Origin: Christiangramia sp. OXR-203
Lineage (GTDB): Bacteria; Bacteroidota; Bacteroidia; Flavobacteriales; Flavobacteriaceae
DNA length: 64,000 nt
Assembly (NCBI RefSeq): GCF_034372165.1
Contig: NZ_CP139698.1
Span: 2,728,001 to 2,792,000 of the forward strand
Reading direction: 5' to 3'
How positions within the stretch are numbered: the stretch's first letter is position 1; each line of letters starts with the position of its first letter. The notes below the pieces were generated by a model. That model did no database searches. It was given only the letters and a program-made list of their open reading frames with translations, and was not told the DNA's origin. This document shows, one piece after another, positions 1 through 12,700 of this stretch. Both the position numbers and the translations under genes were made by a program.

Positions 1-1
1 T

Positions 2-592
2 GAAAAGCTTGTGAGTCAGCAAGAACTTGACAGCATGAACTTTATGAATGCTTTTGCCAAAAAAGCAGATCTATACTATGCTTACCAGGATGAAACAGGA
101 ATTTTCACCGCTTCCCGGGCGCTGGATAGTTTAAAGCACGAGCAAACCAATTACAATCTCTGGCTTTATAAGAAGGCAGTTGATGCAGGAACCTTTTCAA
201 AAGACCCAGCGCTATTTATAAATTACTTTATAGGGAAGTTGCCTTTTATCATTTTCATCTTTTTGCCGGTATTCGCATTATTTATCTGGCTACTGTATTT
301 AAGAAGAGACTTTAATTATATGGAGCACCTCATCTTTGCATTCCATGTACAAACAGTATTTTTCGTACTCTACAGTTTCGCGCTAATATTAGAAATTATT
401 TTTAAATGGGAAATACTAACAACGCTGGCAAATCTTGTGTTTCTATTCTATTTATACAAAGCCATGCGTTTTTTCTACGGACAGAAACGTGTTAAAACGA
501 TTTTAAAGTTTCTACTCCTGAACCTTATATTCTTTACATTAGCCACAGTCGCTGCAATAATATCATTACTCGCGTCTTTTTCAATTTATTGA
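2..592 (+). CDS. DUF3667-type membrane protein, C-terminal part (cut by window edge)
   Basis: The reading frame is open to the left edge of the window, so the true start lies upstream; the GTG at 11 is only the first possible start inside the window. The visible 193 residues have a soluble stretch followed by about four hydrophobic segments (residues ~77-97, 107-128, 133-152 and 164-188). The stretch around residues 98-112, with charged Arg-Arg before YMEHLIFAFH, is what I recognise as typical of DUF3667 proteins, common Bacteroidota inner-membrane proteins that usually carry an N-terminal zinc ribbon (not visible here). Function is unknown. The stop at 590-592 is directly followed by apaG, so the two may be co-transcribed. 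Confidence 0.7.
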   Translation, partial: EKLVSQQELDSMNFMNAFAKKADLYYAYQDETGIFTASRALDSLKHEQTNYNLWLYKKAVDAGTFSKDPALFINYFIGKLPFIIFIFLPVFALFIWLLYLRRDFNYMEHLIFAFHVQTVFFVLYSFALILEIIFKWEILTTLANLVFLFYLYKAMRFFYGQKRVKTILKFLLLNLIFFTLATVAAIISLLASFSIY

Positions 593-597
593 AACAT

Positions 598-984
598 ATG
601 ATTCAACAGGTTACAAAAGGTATTAAGATTTCTGTGGAAACCAGATTCGAAGGTAAGTTCTATAAGGACTTCCAGCTGAAGTATGCTTTTGCTTACCAGA
701 TCACCATTGAAAACCAGAGTAACGATTCTGTTCAGTTAAAGTCAAGATTCTGGGAGATCAAGGATGCTTTAAGTGAAATCGAATATGTTTCAGGAGAAGG
801 AGTGATTGGAAAAAAACCTGTTTTAAAACCGGGTGAAAGTCATACATACCAAAGTGGTTGCTTACTTACCGCACCTATTGGTTCCATGTCTGGATACTAT
901 AACATGATCAATTTCACAACTACGAATGAATTTCAGGTAAGAATCCCACCCTTCAGACTTGCTGCTACCTTTGCTTTAAACTAG
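598..984 (+). CDS. apaG: ApaG-family protein (DUF525)
   Basis: A 128-residue protein matching the full usual length of ApaG, a small all-beta (fibronectin-III-like) protein linked in enterobacteria to cobalt/magnesium resistance; its biochemical role is unclear. Supporting sequence includes the N-terminal pattern GIKISVETRF, the central SRFWEI strand with the following GEGVIGKKPVLKPGE segment, and the GSMSGYYNM turn. I place the start at the ATG at 598 rather than the upstream TTG at 589, because the family normally begins just before this point; the TTG overlaps the preceding stop. The gene ends inside the 3' end of the convergent NRDE gene (20 bp overlap). Confidence 0.9.
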   Translation: MIQQVTKGIKISVETRFEGKFYKDFQLKYAFAYQITIENQSNDSVQLKSRFWEIKDALSEIEYVSGEGVIGKKPVLKPGESHTYQSGCLLTAPIGSMSGYYNMINFTTTNEFQVRIPPFRLAATFALN

Positions 985-1687
985 TAAGGTATTCTTCAGA
1001 AGTATCTTTATTTATTAAATTTTGATATGAAAAATTAATCCCATCAGAGCCATTTGCAACCTGTGATATACTTTGAGTTTTCAGAAATCCACGGTCTATG
1101 ATCAATCCGTATTCCTTATTGCCCTCACCTGCACTTTTGTGAAATTTTAATAGACTCTCGGCTGTATAACCTTCAGCGCTTACTTCTTCAAACCACTGTT
1201 TTCGCTTTTTCTTCATTGCTTCAGAATAGAGCGGAGATGATGACCAGATATGTTGAGTTATAGGAATATATTCGTGTTTATAATTTTTTCCATCCCACAC
1301 CAGTTGCTGAAAGCATAAGCCATCATGCCATTCTACAATGATCATAGTAAATGGTTCAATGCCTTCGAAATTATATTTGTTTAGATATGATCGCAATCTA
1401 CACGCTGCAAGAAATTCTTTAACAACCACTCCCCTACTTTTTCGGTACTCAGGTTTGCGTTCGTGAGGTTTTTCAGCTCCATTCATAAGACATATACACC
1501 TGGAGTGCTCACTAACTCCCAGCCAGGTGCCTCCTGCCTGTTTATCTTTTGGGAAATATTGTCTTACACCTTCAAAGCGTTCCCATGCAGGTGAAAGGGT
1601 TTCTCGACCAACCGATTCATCCCGGTTAGAAGTTAATACAAAGCCAGACATAGACTCAGGACGGGGGACTAAAGTAACTGTGCACAT
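965..1687 (-). CDS. NRDE family protein (TANGO2-like)
   Basis: A 240-residue protein starting MCTVTLVP with the family-defining Asn-Arg-Asp-Glu motif at residues 21-24 and a GGTWLG motif near residue 52. These are the hallmarks of the NRDE/TANGO2 family, whose eukaryotic members are linked to Golgi organization and lipid or heme metabolism. The conserved Cys2 recalls N-terminal nucleophile hydrolases, but no reaction is established. It converges on apaG with a 20 bp tail overlap and is divergent from pruA. No signal peptide is visible, so it is probably cytoplasmic. Confidence 0.88.
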   Translation of the reverse strand: MCTVTLVPRPESMSGFVLTSNRDESVGRETLSPAWERFEGVRQYFPKDKQAGGTWLGVSEHSRCICLMNGAEKPHERKPEYRKSRGVVVKEFLAACRLRSYLNKYNFEGIEPFTMIIVEWHDGLCFQQLVWDGKNYKHEYIPITQHIWSSSPLYSEAMKKKRKQWFEEVSAEGYTAESLLKFHKSAGEGNKEYGLIIDRGFLKTQSISQVANGSDGINFSYQNLINKDTSEEYLTSLKQR

Positions 1688-1757
1688 GCTTTAAAATCAA
1701 AATTTTAATGAAATGTACAAAAAAAGTTAAGCTTAAGTAAAGGCAAGCCAGATGTTA

Positions 1758-1786
1758 TTGTGCGCAACTTAATTTTTTTACCTTTA
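1758..1786 (+). promoter_or_regulatory. Candidate promoter of pruA
   Basis: TTG at 1758-1760 followed after 18 nt by TACCTTTA at 1779-1786, one base off the Bacteroidota -7 consensus TAnnTTTG. It would start transcription near 1793, which supports the ATG at 1826 as the pruA start and not the GTG at 1760, which lies inside the promoter. Confidence 0.4.
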
Positions 1787-1825
1787 TCGGAATTAGAAAT
1801 AAACGAAAAAACAAAATTTATATTT

Positions 1826-3469
1826 ATGGGAAAAGGATTTTTTCACGTACCAGTAGCGGTTAACGAAGAAGTAAAAAGTTACGCTCCGGGAAGCCCAGAA
1901 AGAGAAGAAGTATTACTTACTTATAAAGACCTTTGGAATGCGAATACTGAAGTTCCTCTTTATATAGGAGCTGAAGAAGTAAAAACCGGGAATACCAGAA
2001 CTATCAATCCTCCACATGATCATGCTCATGTTGCAGGAACTTACCATATTGCAGAGAAAAAGCATGTGGAAAGAGCTATTTCTGAAGCTTTGGAAGCAAG
2101 AAAGAAGTGGTCAAAATTGGAATGGGAACAAAGAGCTGCTATATTTTTAAAAGCTGCCGATCTAATTTCCGGACCTTACAGACAAAAGATGAATGCTGCC
2201 ACGATGATCGGGCAATCGAAGAATATTTATCAGGCTGAGATTGATGCTGCTGCAGAAATCTGTGATTTCCTACGTTTTAATGTAGAGTACATGGCAGAAT
2301 TGTATGATGAGCAACCAATTTCTTCAGATGGAGTTTGGAACCGCGTAGAATACAGACCACTAGAAGGTTTTGTTTACGCTATTACTCCGTTCAACTTTAC
2401 CGCAATTGCAGGAAACCTTCCTTCAAGTGCTGCGCTTATGGGAAATGTAGCCGTTTGGAAACCTAGTGATAGCCAGATGTTATCTGCTCAAGTATTGATG
2501 GAAGTATTTAGAGAGGCAGGTTTACCAGCAGGTGTGATCAATATGATAAATGGTGATCCAGAAATGGTAACAGATACTGTATTAGCCAGCCCGGATTTTG
2601 CAGGAATCCATTTTACTGGAAGTACCGACGTATTTAAAGGTATTTGGGGTAAGATTGGAAACAATATTCAGAACTATAAAACATATCCAAGAATAGTTGG
2701 TGAAACAGGAGGAAAAGATTTTATTTTGGCCCACCCGACTGCAAAAGCTAAACATGTAGCCACTGCCATTTCAAGAGGTGCCTTCGAATACCAGGGTCAG
2801 AAATGTAGCGCGGCTTCCCGTGTTTATATTCCAAAAAGCCTTTGGCCGGAAATTAAAGATTTCGTGATTGAGGATGTGCAATCATTCAAGATGGGATCTC
2901 CGGAAGATATGTCTAACTTTATAAATGCTGTGATTCACGAAGGTTCTTTCGATAAGCTTGCAAGCTATATTGAAAAAGCTAAGAACGATAAAAATGCTGA
3001 GATTGTAGTTGGAGGAAACTATGATAAATCTAAAGGTTACTTTATAGAACCTACGGTAATTCTTACATCAGATCCTCATTATACAACGATGGAAACCGAG
3101 CTTTTTGGTCCTGTAGTAACAGTATATGTATACGATGATAAGGATTTTGATGAATCCAAGTGGGCAGATATCTGTCAGACTGTGGATAATACAAGCATAT
3201 ACGCACTAACTGGAGCTATTATCTCTGGGGATCGTTATGCAGCTGCTCAGGCTACAGATCTATTGCAGAATGCAGCTGGAAACTTCTATATTAATGATAA
3301 ACCAACTGGTGCAGTTGTAGGACAGCAGCCATTTGGTGGAGCAAGATCCAGTGGTACAAATGACAAAGCAGGATCAAAGATGAATCTTATGAGATGGATT
3401 TCTGTAAGATTGATCAAAGAGACTTTCGTCCCTGCTACAGATTATAGATACCCGTTTTTAGGTGAGTAA
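1826..3469 (+). CDS. pruA: L-glutamate gamma-semialdehyde (1-pyrroline-5-carboxylate) dehydrogenase
   Basis: A 547-residue aldehyde dehydrogenase that oxidises glutamate semialdehyde to glutamate with NAD+, the second step of proline breakdown. The stand-alone single-domain form is seen, without a proline dehydrogenase fusion. Catalytic Cys327 lies in GQKCSA and the general-base Glu293 in VGETGGK. PFNFTAIAGN and the C-terminal PFGGARSSGTNDK segment, which is typical of the P5C dehydrogenase group, are present. The start is the ATG at 1826; an earlier GTG frame gives an N-terminal extension with no family support and overlaps the likely promoter. A strong terminator follows immediately, so the gene is probably monocistronic. 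No putA-like partner is in this window. Confidence 0.95.
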   Translation: MGKGFFHVPVAVNEEVKSYAPGSPEREEVLLTYKDLWNANTEVPLYIGAEEVKTGNTRTINPPHDHAHVAGTYHIAEKKHVERAISEALEARKKWSKLEWEQRAAIFLKAADLISGPYRQKMNAATMIGQSKNIYQAEIDAAAEICDFLRFNVEYMAELYDEQPISSDGVWNRVEYRPLEGFVYAITPFNFTAIAGNLPSSAALMGNVAVWKPSDSQMLSAQVLMEVFREAGLPAGVINMINGDPEMVTDTVLASPDFAGIHFTGSTDVFKGIWGKIGNNIQNYKTYPRIVGETGGKDFILAHPTAKAKHVATAISRGAFEYQGQKCSAASRVYIPKSLWPEIKDFVIEDVQSFKMGSPEDMSNFINAVIHEGSFDKLASYIEKAKNDKNAEIVVGGNYDKSKGYFIEPTVILTSDPHYTTMETELFGPVVTVYVYDDKDFDESKWADICQTVDNTSIYALTGAIISGDRYAAAQATDLLQNAAGNFYINDKPTGAVVGQQPFGGARSSGTNDKAGSKMNLMRWISVRLIKETFVPATDYRYPFLGE

Positions 3470-3489
3470 TCGCACTGAGAACATAGTTT

Positions 3490-3518
3490 TAAAAAACCGC
3501 CTTTCCGGCGGTTTTTTT
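3490..3518 (+). terminator. Rho-independent terminator after pruA
   Basis: Inverted repeat AAAACCGCC-TTTCC-GGCGGTTTT followed by a T run, starting 21 nt after the pruA stop. Confidence 0.9.
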
Positions 3519-3597
3519 ATTCATAGACTTTCAGGTATGTCACCTCTTAAATGTCAAACTACCACTTATTTTCTACAATCATAAATTTTTGTTTTTT

Positions 3598-3612
3598 TAG
3601 CATAACATGCTA
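3598..3612. repeat. Inverted repeat upstream of the first giant gene
   Basis: Perfect 6 bp inverted repeat TAGCAT-aac-ATGCTA, 137 bp before the start codon. It is a possible protein-binding site; nothing else supports a function. Confidence 0.3.
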
Positions 3613-3649
3613 CAATTCAAAATTTTAACTTAAATTTACTTTCCCCAAA

Positions 3650-3687
3650 AACTTGTTCCCCAGCAAGTTACATGCAAGGAAACTTGC
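3650..3687 (+). promoter_or_regulatory. Two adjacent hairpins in the leader of the first giant gene
   Basis: Hairpin 1 is AACTTG (3650-3655) with CAAGTT (3664-3669) around an 8-base loop. Hairpin 2 is GCAAG-GAAA-CTTGC (3674-3687) with a GNRA-type tetraloop. The arms share ACTTG/CAAGT sequence, so the 5' arm of hairpin 1 can also pair with the 5' arm of hairpin 2, giving mutually exclusive folds. They lie 61 bp before the start codon of the 10-kb gene. Regulatory meaning is inferred only. Confidence 0.35.
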
Positions 3688-3748
3688 GTAAAAGCCTACT
3701 ACTACTACCCTACGTGATATTTATTATTGTAATTAAACCGCCAGACTT

Positions 3749-6700
3749 ATGGTTAAAAAATTACATTGGAATTTGTTTTTTGTATTATTCGTTCTCCCGA
3801 TTTTAAGTTGGGGGCAGGTTTGTCCTACCTCTGTGTCAATTTCATCTGATACTGGAAATACGATTTGTGCTGGAACGGAAGTATTATTTACTGCTACAAC
3901 TACCGGTGGTAGCGGTGTGGAAATTTATCAGTGGAAAATAAATGGAAATAACGCCGGGTCGCCCACGACTAGCAATACTTTTTCTAGTAACTCTCTTGCG
4001 AACAATGATTATGTGACCGTATCTGTTACAGAGATAGGCGGAGTTGCTTGTAATCTTACCAGCAGCAGGTTCACCATGACAGTGAATGATTTACAAACTC
4101 CAACCGTAGATTTTCTCATTCCTCCAGGAAATAAATGTATTGGGCAAAGTATAACCATAGAGGGTTCTAATACAAACGGAGGGTCAAACCCTACTTACGA
4201 ATGGTTTGTTGACGGTGTCTCAGTGCAGTCTTCCAGCAATAAAAGACTAGTCAGAACTTATTCGGAAGCTAAAACCTACAATATTAGACTTTTACTAACC
4301 AGTAATGTGAATTGTTATACATCGCAAACTGCAGAAGTAACCAAAACTTTAACCATCCAACCAGACGCAAGTATCACTATACCTGAAAGTGATATTAGTG
4401 ATGCATGTATAAATACAGCGATTCCAAATCTCAATTTTACTCTTCAGGGAACTGTGAGTGGAGCAAACGCATCCGGCCTCCCGCCTGGAGTTACAGGAAG
4501 CTACAGCAGTGGAAATTTTAGAATTTCGGGAAGCCCTACGACTGCTGGCACGTATAACTATTCGGTTACAACGACAGGAGCCTGTGCAAATGCTACTCTG
4601 TCTGGAACTATAGTAGTTCTAAATGATGCAACAATACAATTGACAAATGGAAATGACTTGCAACAAATATGTCAAGGTGAAAACATCGAAAATATCATAT
4701 ATACGATCGGAGAGACTGCAGATGCTGTTAGTGTCTCAGGTTTACCATCTGGAATTACAGGTACTCTCTCGGGACAAACATTTACTATAAGTGGATCTAC
4801 TAGTCTCGTAGGAACACATAATTTCAGCATCTATAGCACAGGTGATTGTTCAAATTCTGAAGTTCTTGAAGGATCCATTACAGTGAACGAAAATCTCATT
4901 CCTGGGGTAACTATAAGTTCATCAGATGTTGATAATGAAATCTGTGAAGGTACAGAGCTTACGTTCACAGCGACACCAACAAACGAAGGTACTAATCCAA
5001 CTTATCAGTGGAAGGTCAACAACTCCAATGCTACTGGCGCAGGAAATTCGAGCGTTTTTACTACAAGCTCTCTAAACGACGGAGACATTGTAAGTGTGGA
5101 ACTTACCAGTACTGAAGAATGTACCACCTCCAACCCTGTACTGAGTAATGAAATACAAACCACAGTTTTAGAAAATCTTACACCTTCAGTCTCAATTACA
5201 GCAAGTGATACGGATATTTGTCCTGGAGATGAAGTCATTTTCAGCATAGAATCTATTGTTAATGAAGGTGCTAGTCCAACATATCAATGGAAGTTAGATG
5301 GTGCAAATGTTGGAACAAATACCACAACGTATGCCAGCACCAGTCTCACCAATGGACAGGTTGTTTCTCTCGAAGTTATCTCCAGTGAAATATGTTTAGC
5401 TTCAGAAGGAGCTAGTAGTAACAACATTACAATGGAAGTATTTCCACCTGTTCCAGATACACCTGCGCAAATTACCGGAGAGAATGAAGTTTGTGCTACC
5501 GCAACCGGATTGATATATTCTGTCCCTGCGGCAAATAACGCAACCAATTATATATGGAACTTTCCAGCAGGCTGGTCCATTGCATCTGGTGACGGATCCA
5601 ATAATGTAACGGTGAATGCCGGTACCGGTTCGGGTGAGATAAGTGTTGTAGCTTCCAATAGTTGCGGTGATAGTGCAAATACTACTTTTACAGTAACCTC
5701 TGTGGATGGCGTTCCGGCAAATCCTGGAACTATAACTTCAGATCTTGATGGTGTCAATCTAGTTTGTCCGCCGTACCCTATCACATTCAGCGTAGCCAGC
5801 ATAGGACCACATCAATGGACAGTTCCAACTGGCTGGGATATAATTAGCGGTGCAGGCACTAATACGATACAGGTTAATGTAACCAACGCTGCATCTAGTG
5901 GAACCCGCGAAGTTTCAGTTGTAGCCGAAAATATCTGTGGTGAAAGCACACCAGCCACCTATACTGGAATAGAGATCAATAACCATATTATTGCAGATTT
6001 CGGGGAAGATCAAACGATCTGTAAATCGCAGAACAGTATTCAGCTATCTGGAACGAGAAGCTTTGGGAATGCAACACTTGACGTTACGTTTTCAAGTTCG
6101 AGTTCCGGAAATAATGGATTTTCAGGTTCGACTGTGGGAGGAAATAATAAAAATGGCCCTTTCAATGTAATTTACACTCCTAATGCAGCAGATAAAGCTG
6201 CAGGGCAGGTCACACTTACTATGACTGTTCCAGAACCTAAAAAACAGGATAATACTGGAAATGACTGCGGAGATTCCAGTGATTCCATTACCCTTTATAT
6301 TATTCAGGATGCAGTAATAAGTTCTCCTACAGAAAAAGATCAAACCGTTTGTATTAATACAGCAATCGAAACCATTGACTTTGAAATTTCTGAAGCAGGT
6401 ACAGGTGCCACTGTTTCCGGATTACCATCTGGTCTTATCGGAACATTCAATAATGGACTTTTTAGTATTAGCGGTACACCAACAGAAGATGGTGAGTTTG
6501 ATTATACTGTTAACAGTACAGGAGATTGCTCAGACCAGCAAACTTCTATTAGTGGTACAATTACAGTTTCTCCAGATCATGAAATTATTGATGCAGTTAA
6601 TAAGGATCAAACTGTTTGCCTTAATTCTGCAATAGCTAATATGGAGTTTCCTGTAAATTCTTCAGTTAATTCTGTACAGGTGACCGGAATGCCAGCAGGG

Positions 6701-9700
6701 GTCTCCGGAGTAATTCAAGGTGGGAATTTTGTAATAAGCGGTACTCCTGCAGAAGTAGGGACTTTTAATTATACTTTGAACACCGTAGGAAGTTGTATAA
6801 GTGCTTCCACTACCGGCACATTAACAATTAATCCTGATGTTACTATCAGTGATCCAACAAATAAAAATCAGGAGATTTGTATTAATACTGCTATTGACGC
6901 TATTGAGTTTACCATTACTGAACCTGGCACAGGTGCCGCTGTTACCGGTTTGCCTGTTGGTCTAAATGGTAGTTTTAATAATGGCATTCTCACAATTTCA
7001 GGGACAGCCACTGAAGCTGGAAGTTTTGATTATGAAGTTACTACCACTGGGGAATGCGTTCAGGTAAGCCAAACCGGAACTATTACGGTGACTCCAGATC
7101 CAACAGCGGAAATTGCTTATTCTGGTGAATTCTGCACTTCACAGGGAGGAAGTTACTCAGGTACGCTTAGTGGAACCGGCGAATTTGAAAGCGGTACTTA
7201 TTCTGCAACTCCAAGCGGACTTATAATTGATGAGGCAACCGGTGAGATAACTCCTTCACTAAGTATTGCGAATACATATACCGTTCGCTATGAAGGACCT
7301 GATGTGTGTAACAGGGCTATCGCGACGACTGAAGTTATTATAAACGAAGAGCCTTCAGTTGAAATAGTATATGCAAATGCATATTGCACGTCAAACTCAA
7401 GCCTTCAAATTCCGGAATTTCAAAACGGAGTTGGTAATTACGAAGGAGGAATATTTTCCGCAGAACCTGGAGGCCTAAGTATAGATCCGGCGACTGGCGC
7501 TATTAATCCACAGGCAAGTTCTGCCGGTACATATGATATATACTATACTATATCTGCTGCAAACTCTTGTGCTGAAGTCATTATTACTACAGAAGTTACA
7601 ATAACAAGACTTCCAAATGTAACTATTAGCTATCCCGAAATTATTTGTAATTCAGAAGGAGCTATCACCGTTACATTCTCGAATGAAGATGGTATTTATG
7701 AAAACGGAACCTTCTTGGGTAGTACCGGGCTGGCTATCAATGAAGATGGACAGATAGATCCTTCGGCCAGTGTTCCGGGTGATCATATAGTTACTTATAT
7801 AATAGACTCATCAGAGGCATGCGAAGAAGTAGTAGCAACGGCAAACTTCACTATAAAAGACGAACCAATTATAACCACAGACCCTGTAAATTTAGGTGTT
7901 TGTTCAAACGGTCCTGCTGAGTTTGAAGTTTTTGCTTCTGGTGATGATCTCACTTACGAATGGTTTAGAATCATCGAAGGAGTTGATCAGGTTATTCCAG
8001 GAGAGAATGAATCTGTACTTAGCTTCTCTAACGTTACGGCAGAAGATGCTCTGGAATATTTTGTGGTAGTTTCCGGAGCTAATTCCTGTAACACTGCGAC
8101 GTCAACCATTTTTACGTTAAATGTCGACGAAGACATTACTATTACAGAACCTTCAGAAGATATTACCATCTGTGAAGATTCACGGGAGGACATTACGTTT
8201 ACTTTCAAAGGACATGCTAATGGTGCAATATTAAATTTCGACTGGATCAAAGATGGTGAAATCGTGACGGAAGAAGCTGGTAAGATTGACATTGACGTTC
8301 TAGGACCATCGGGGACTAATGGAGAATATACCGGAACCCTAACAATTACCAATCCTACTGCTGGAGAGAATGGAGATTCTGGTGAATACTGGGTAGTGGT
8401 AGATGGGCCCGATTATTTCACTTGCTCCGAAGCAACTTCTAATAAATTTACGTTTAGAGTGGAAGCCAGACCTCCAAATCCGGTCACAGAAGACCTCACT
8501 CTATGCTTAAATGAAGAGGCTGGGAATCTTACGGCAACAGTTGAAGATGGTAATGAAACAAAATGGTATACTTACAATGAAACTACTTCAGAATACGATT
8601 TCATTGGTAACAACATTACTATAGATTCCAGTGAGCCAAAAACTTTACAATATTTCGCTACTCAAACCAGACCTAATTCTTGTGAAAGTGATTATGAGCC
8701 TATTACGATTACAATTCTGGATACTCCAGATCCAATTTCGACTGAACCTGTAGTTTTCGAATTCTGTTTTGAGGAAGAGGTTACAGAGGCTATCGCTGTC
8801 ACTCCGGCAGAAAATGCAACCATCAACTGGTATGCTTCTATCGATGCTTCTGAAACTATTGCCGCACCAATTCCGAACACAGGTATTTCAGAAAATGAGA
8901 CTTATTACGTAAGTCAGACATTTGCTTCTACCGGATGTGAAAGTGATCGTACGCCTGTTGAAATTCGAATTAAGGATCTTCCGAATGTGATCGTGGAAAT
9001 TGATGGCGAAGAGAGTACCATCTGTTTGGGCGATAGTATAACAATGAATGCTTCCGGAGCAGAGAGTTACGAATGGTTTGTTGATGACACTTCAGTAACA
9101 ACCGGTGCAACTTATTCCCCTACTCCAACTGAAGCTGGTGAAATCACCTATACTGTTGTAGGAACCTTAAACGGATGTACCAATAGTTACAATATTACGA
9201 TCAATGTCGACGAAGTAAGTGTTGCTGGAACATTAGCAGCACCTGAAAGAATTTGTATCCAGGATGGAATTGCCACTCTAAGCCTAACTGGTACTACCGG
9301 CGAAATTATAAGATGGGAATATAAATCTGCGGAAACCAGCGATGCCTGGACAAATTTCGAGGATGGGAATTTAAGTGCTGAACGAACCTTTACACTTACA
9401 GAAACTACAAGTTATCGAGTAACTGTTCAGAATGGCGAATGCTCAGAAGATACGGTGGAAACAACTATTATTGTGGACCAACTTCCGGTTGGTGGTGAAC
9501 TAACCTGGGACTCCAACAATGATCGTATATTCCTCACTTGTGAAAATCCGGCAAATGGTTTTGGAAGCAGATTGAGTCTTTCTGGCTATACTGGAGAGGT
9601 AGCTTATTGGCAATATCGAAATGCACCTTCGAACACATGGGTTGCAATTGAAACAAACGAAACTTTTTTAGAAAGTAATCAGATTGAAGGACTAATTAAT

Positions 9701-12700
9701 AATTTATCTACAACCTTTAGAGCAGTATTAAGTAATGGTAGTTGTACTGATGCTGTTTTTTCTGAAACCGCTATCACAAGCGTAATTGTTGCTGATATTA
9801 AACCAACACCTGTAGAAGTCGACAAACCTATTATTTGCATCGGAGAAGAAATTAGCCTGAGCTCAGAAACAGGGTATAGCACAACCGGAGAAAAATTCGA
9901 AGGAGGACAATTTACAGAGGCTGGAATTAAAAATAAAGGATGGGACTTTACACAACCTGATGGAACAGTAAATGATTATGATGCCGCAGCCAATAATGGA
10001 AGAGCAGATCACTGGTTAAAAATGAATGCAAGTGGTGGTCCAGATGGCAAGGTCTATACAGGAACATTACCTAGCGGTAACACCGGAACGACTATAAGAT
10101 GGACTTCAGAATTAAATGTGAATGAGAAATTTGCTTTGGTAACCGGGCCCAATGATTCTTATATGGAAACTCCTCCGTTTTCATTGAGCGGTATGGATGA
10201 AGCCATTTTTATCTGGGATCAGGGTTATAATCTTACTGCCGGAGCAACAATTACTGTGGAAATTTCTACTAATGGCGGTAGCACTTATGAAACTGTATTA
10301 TATACTCATACCGGTGACGGCACCGTGGCTGGTGGATCAAGTGGTAATTATTTGGATTTTGGGGGAGGTACACCTTCGACCAGACCTAAAAACAAGATGG
10401 TTGTTGATCTTGGTGATTACCTTGGTCAATCTAATCTGCGTGTTCGATTTAACTATGACGGCAGAAAAGACGGAGACGTTTGGGCAGTAGATAACATTAA
10501 AGTTCCTGAAGGGCCACAGGATATATTATTACAATGGTATTATGACGATGATCTTACAGATGACGGGAACGTTTTGGAAGAAATCGGCGAAGTGAATCAA
10601 AACACAGTATTCTTTACTCCAAGAAAAATTGGCTGGAATGATTTTGAAGTACAGACCAGAATTATCCTGGATAGTAATGGTAATGCCTGCCAGAGTATAG
10701 ACAATTTTGAAACCATTAGAGTTTGGGCTTTTGATGAGTATACCACAGAAGTTTCTGCTGCTGTAGGCGCATGTGGTAGCCTGTCCATTGTGCTCAATGC
10801 GACGGTTACAGCAACTGAACAGAACATGGAAATAGTTGAGTACCCTACTCTGGATGGTTATGTAGGTAGCTGGAAAGTTTTTGATTCAAATGACATTGAA
10901 GTTACTACTGGCTTTAGTTTCGATAATCAGGATAATAGCAGCGATCTTGAACCCGTAAATGACCCAAATGCTATTTTCACTGCGGAAAACCTGGGTGACT
11001 ATAAAATAAGATGGGTCCTTAGTCCAACAGCAACAGATGAAAATGGAGTTTTGATTGAAAATACAGGTTGCCCGCCAATAGATACCACACAAACTATAAG
11101 TCTGGTGGATTGTGTTACTCTTGATTTTGATGGTTATGATGATTATGTAGATCTGGGAAATAATTATACCGGCAGTTTCTTTTTAGAAGCATGGATAATG
11201 CCATTCGACAGACCACTTCCTGATGGAGGAATGACAGACGCTTCAAAAGGAACAATTTTCAGCGCTCCTGGATTTGAACTTAGTATGGAAAATCTTTCTG
11301 AATTTGTAACTACTAATGACAGGTGGTACCATATCGCAGTTTCCAGTAATGGAACTACACTATACATTGATGGTATTGAAATCACCGGAGGAACTAGTGT
11401 AAATACATCTGGAACCAATACCGCGGCAATTGGAGCGAGATACAGTGCCTCGACTAAAACTGCTACCAACCACTTCTCAGGATGGATAGAGGAAGTCAGG
11501 ATCTGGAATACTGCTCCTTCAGAAAAAGAGATTCGTTTCATGATGAACCAGCGACTTAAACTCAATTCTTCCAATCAGGTCGTTAGTCCAATTGAAGGGG
11601 AAGTTGTACCAAACAGAACCGTTGATGGCAGCTACTATACCGCTAATGGTTTCAATTTAGATGAAGATGGAGTTAGTTTCTATGATCAAACTGCGACTGA
11701 ACTTGCTGGGTACTATCGACTTTATTCCAATGATCCAGACCCGGATAATAAACTTCCAGGTTACTTCCTGGATGCTCTAAAACCATTGAACGGACTTACA
11801 CCCAATCATGCTAATGCAGCGAATCCTGGTAGAATGGTTAATATTGAAACAGATCAGGAGAATACTTCTCCAACGCCATACTTTACGTATGCTGATGGTT
11901 CTACATGGAGCGATATTAACACCTGGGCAAGACCCGAAGTTTGGGACGCACCTAATAGCCAAGGTTATGATGGCATTTTAATTGACTGGAACATAGCAAG
12001 AATCAATCATACTTTTGAAGCCAATAGAGCTATCACGATGCTCGGTCTACTTTCTGAGACCACAGGTAAGGAATTAACTATCAATGCTAGTAATCCAATA
12101 ACCATTAGTCATTATTTGTATCTGGACGGTAGTATAGATTTGCAGGGGGAATCTCAGTTATTACAAAACCACGGAAGCATCCTGGCGAATGAAAGCGGTG
12201 GGTTTGTTGAAATAGATCAACAAGGTAGAATGAGTAGTTTTAATTATAATTACTGGACAAGTCCCGTGAGTACCCAGGGATCTTCGAACAATTTAGGTTA
12301 CCGACTAGCAGATGTTCTAATGGATGGCACAAATGCCGAAAATCCTGCTGCAATTAACTGGAAAACTGGATATTTCGATGCAGATGGAGCAAGAACTTCA
12401 CCTATAACAATCACCGATGCCTGGATCTGGGATTTCAGAGGAGGCGACGCAGATATCTACGGAGACTGGCTCTTTATGGGTAAAGATTTTATGCAAATTG
12501 CAGGCGCTGGTTATTCTATGAAAGGAACCGATGGTACTGTGGGCCCAAACCAAATGACCCAGAATTATGTTTTCCGCGGAAAACCGAATAACGGTAATAT
12601 TCCGACCACCGAATTGAGTCTGAATTCAACACAGAATTTTCTGGTTGGTAATCCATTCCCTTCTGCTTTGGATGCTAACGAATTTTTACGAGATAATTTA

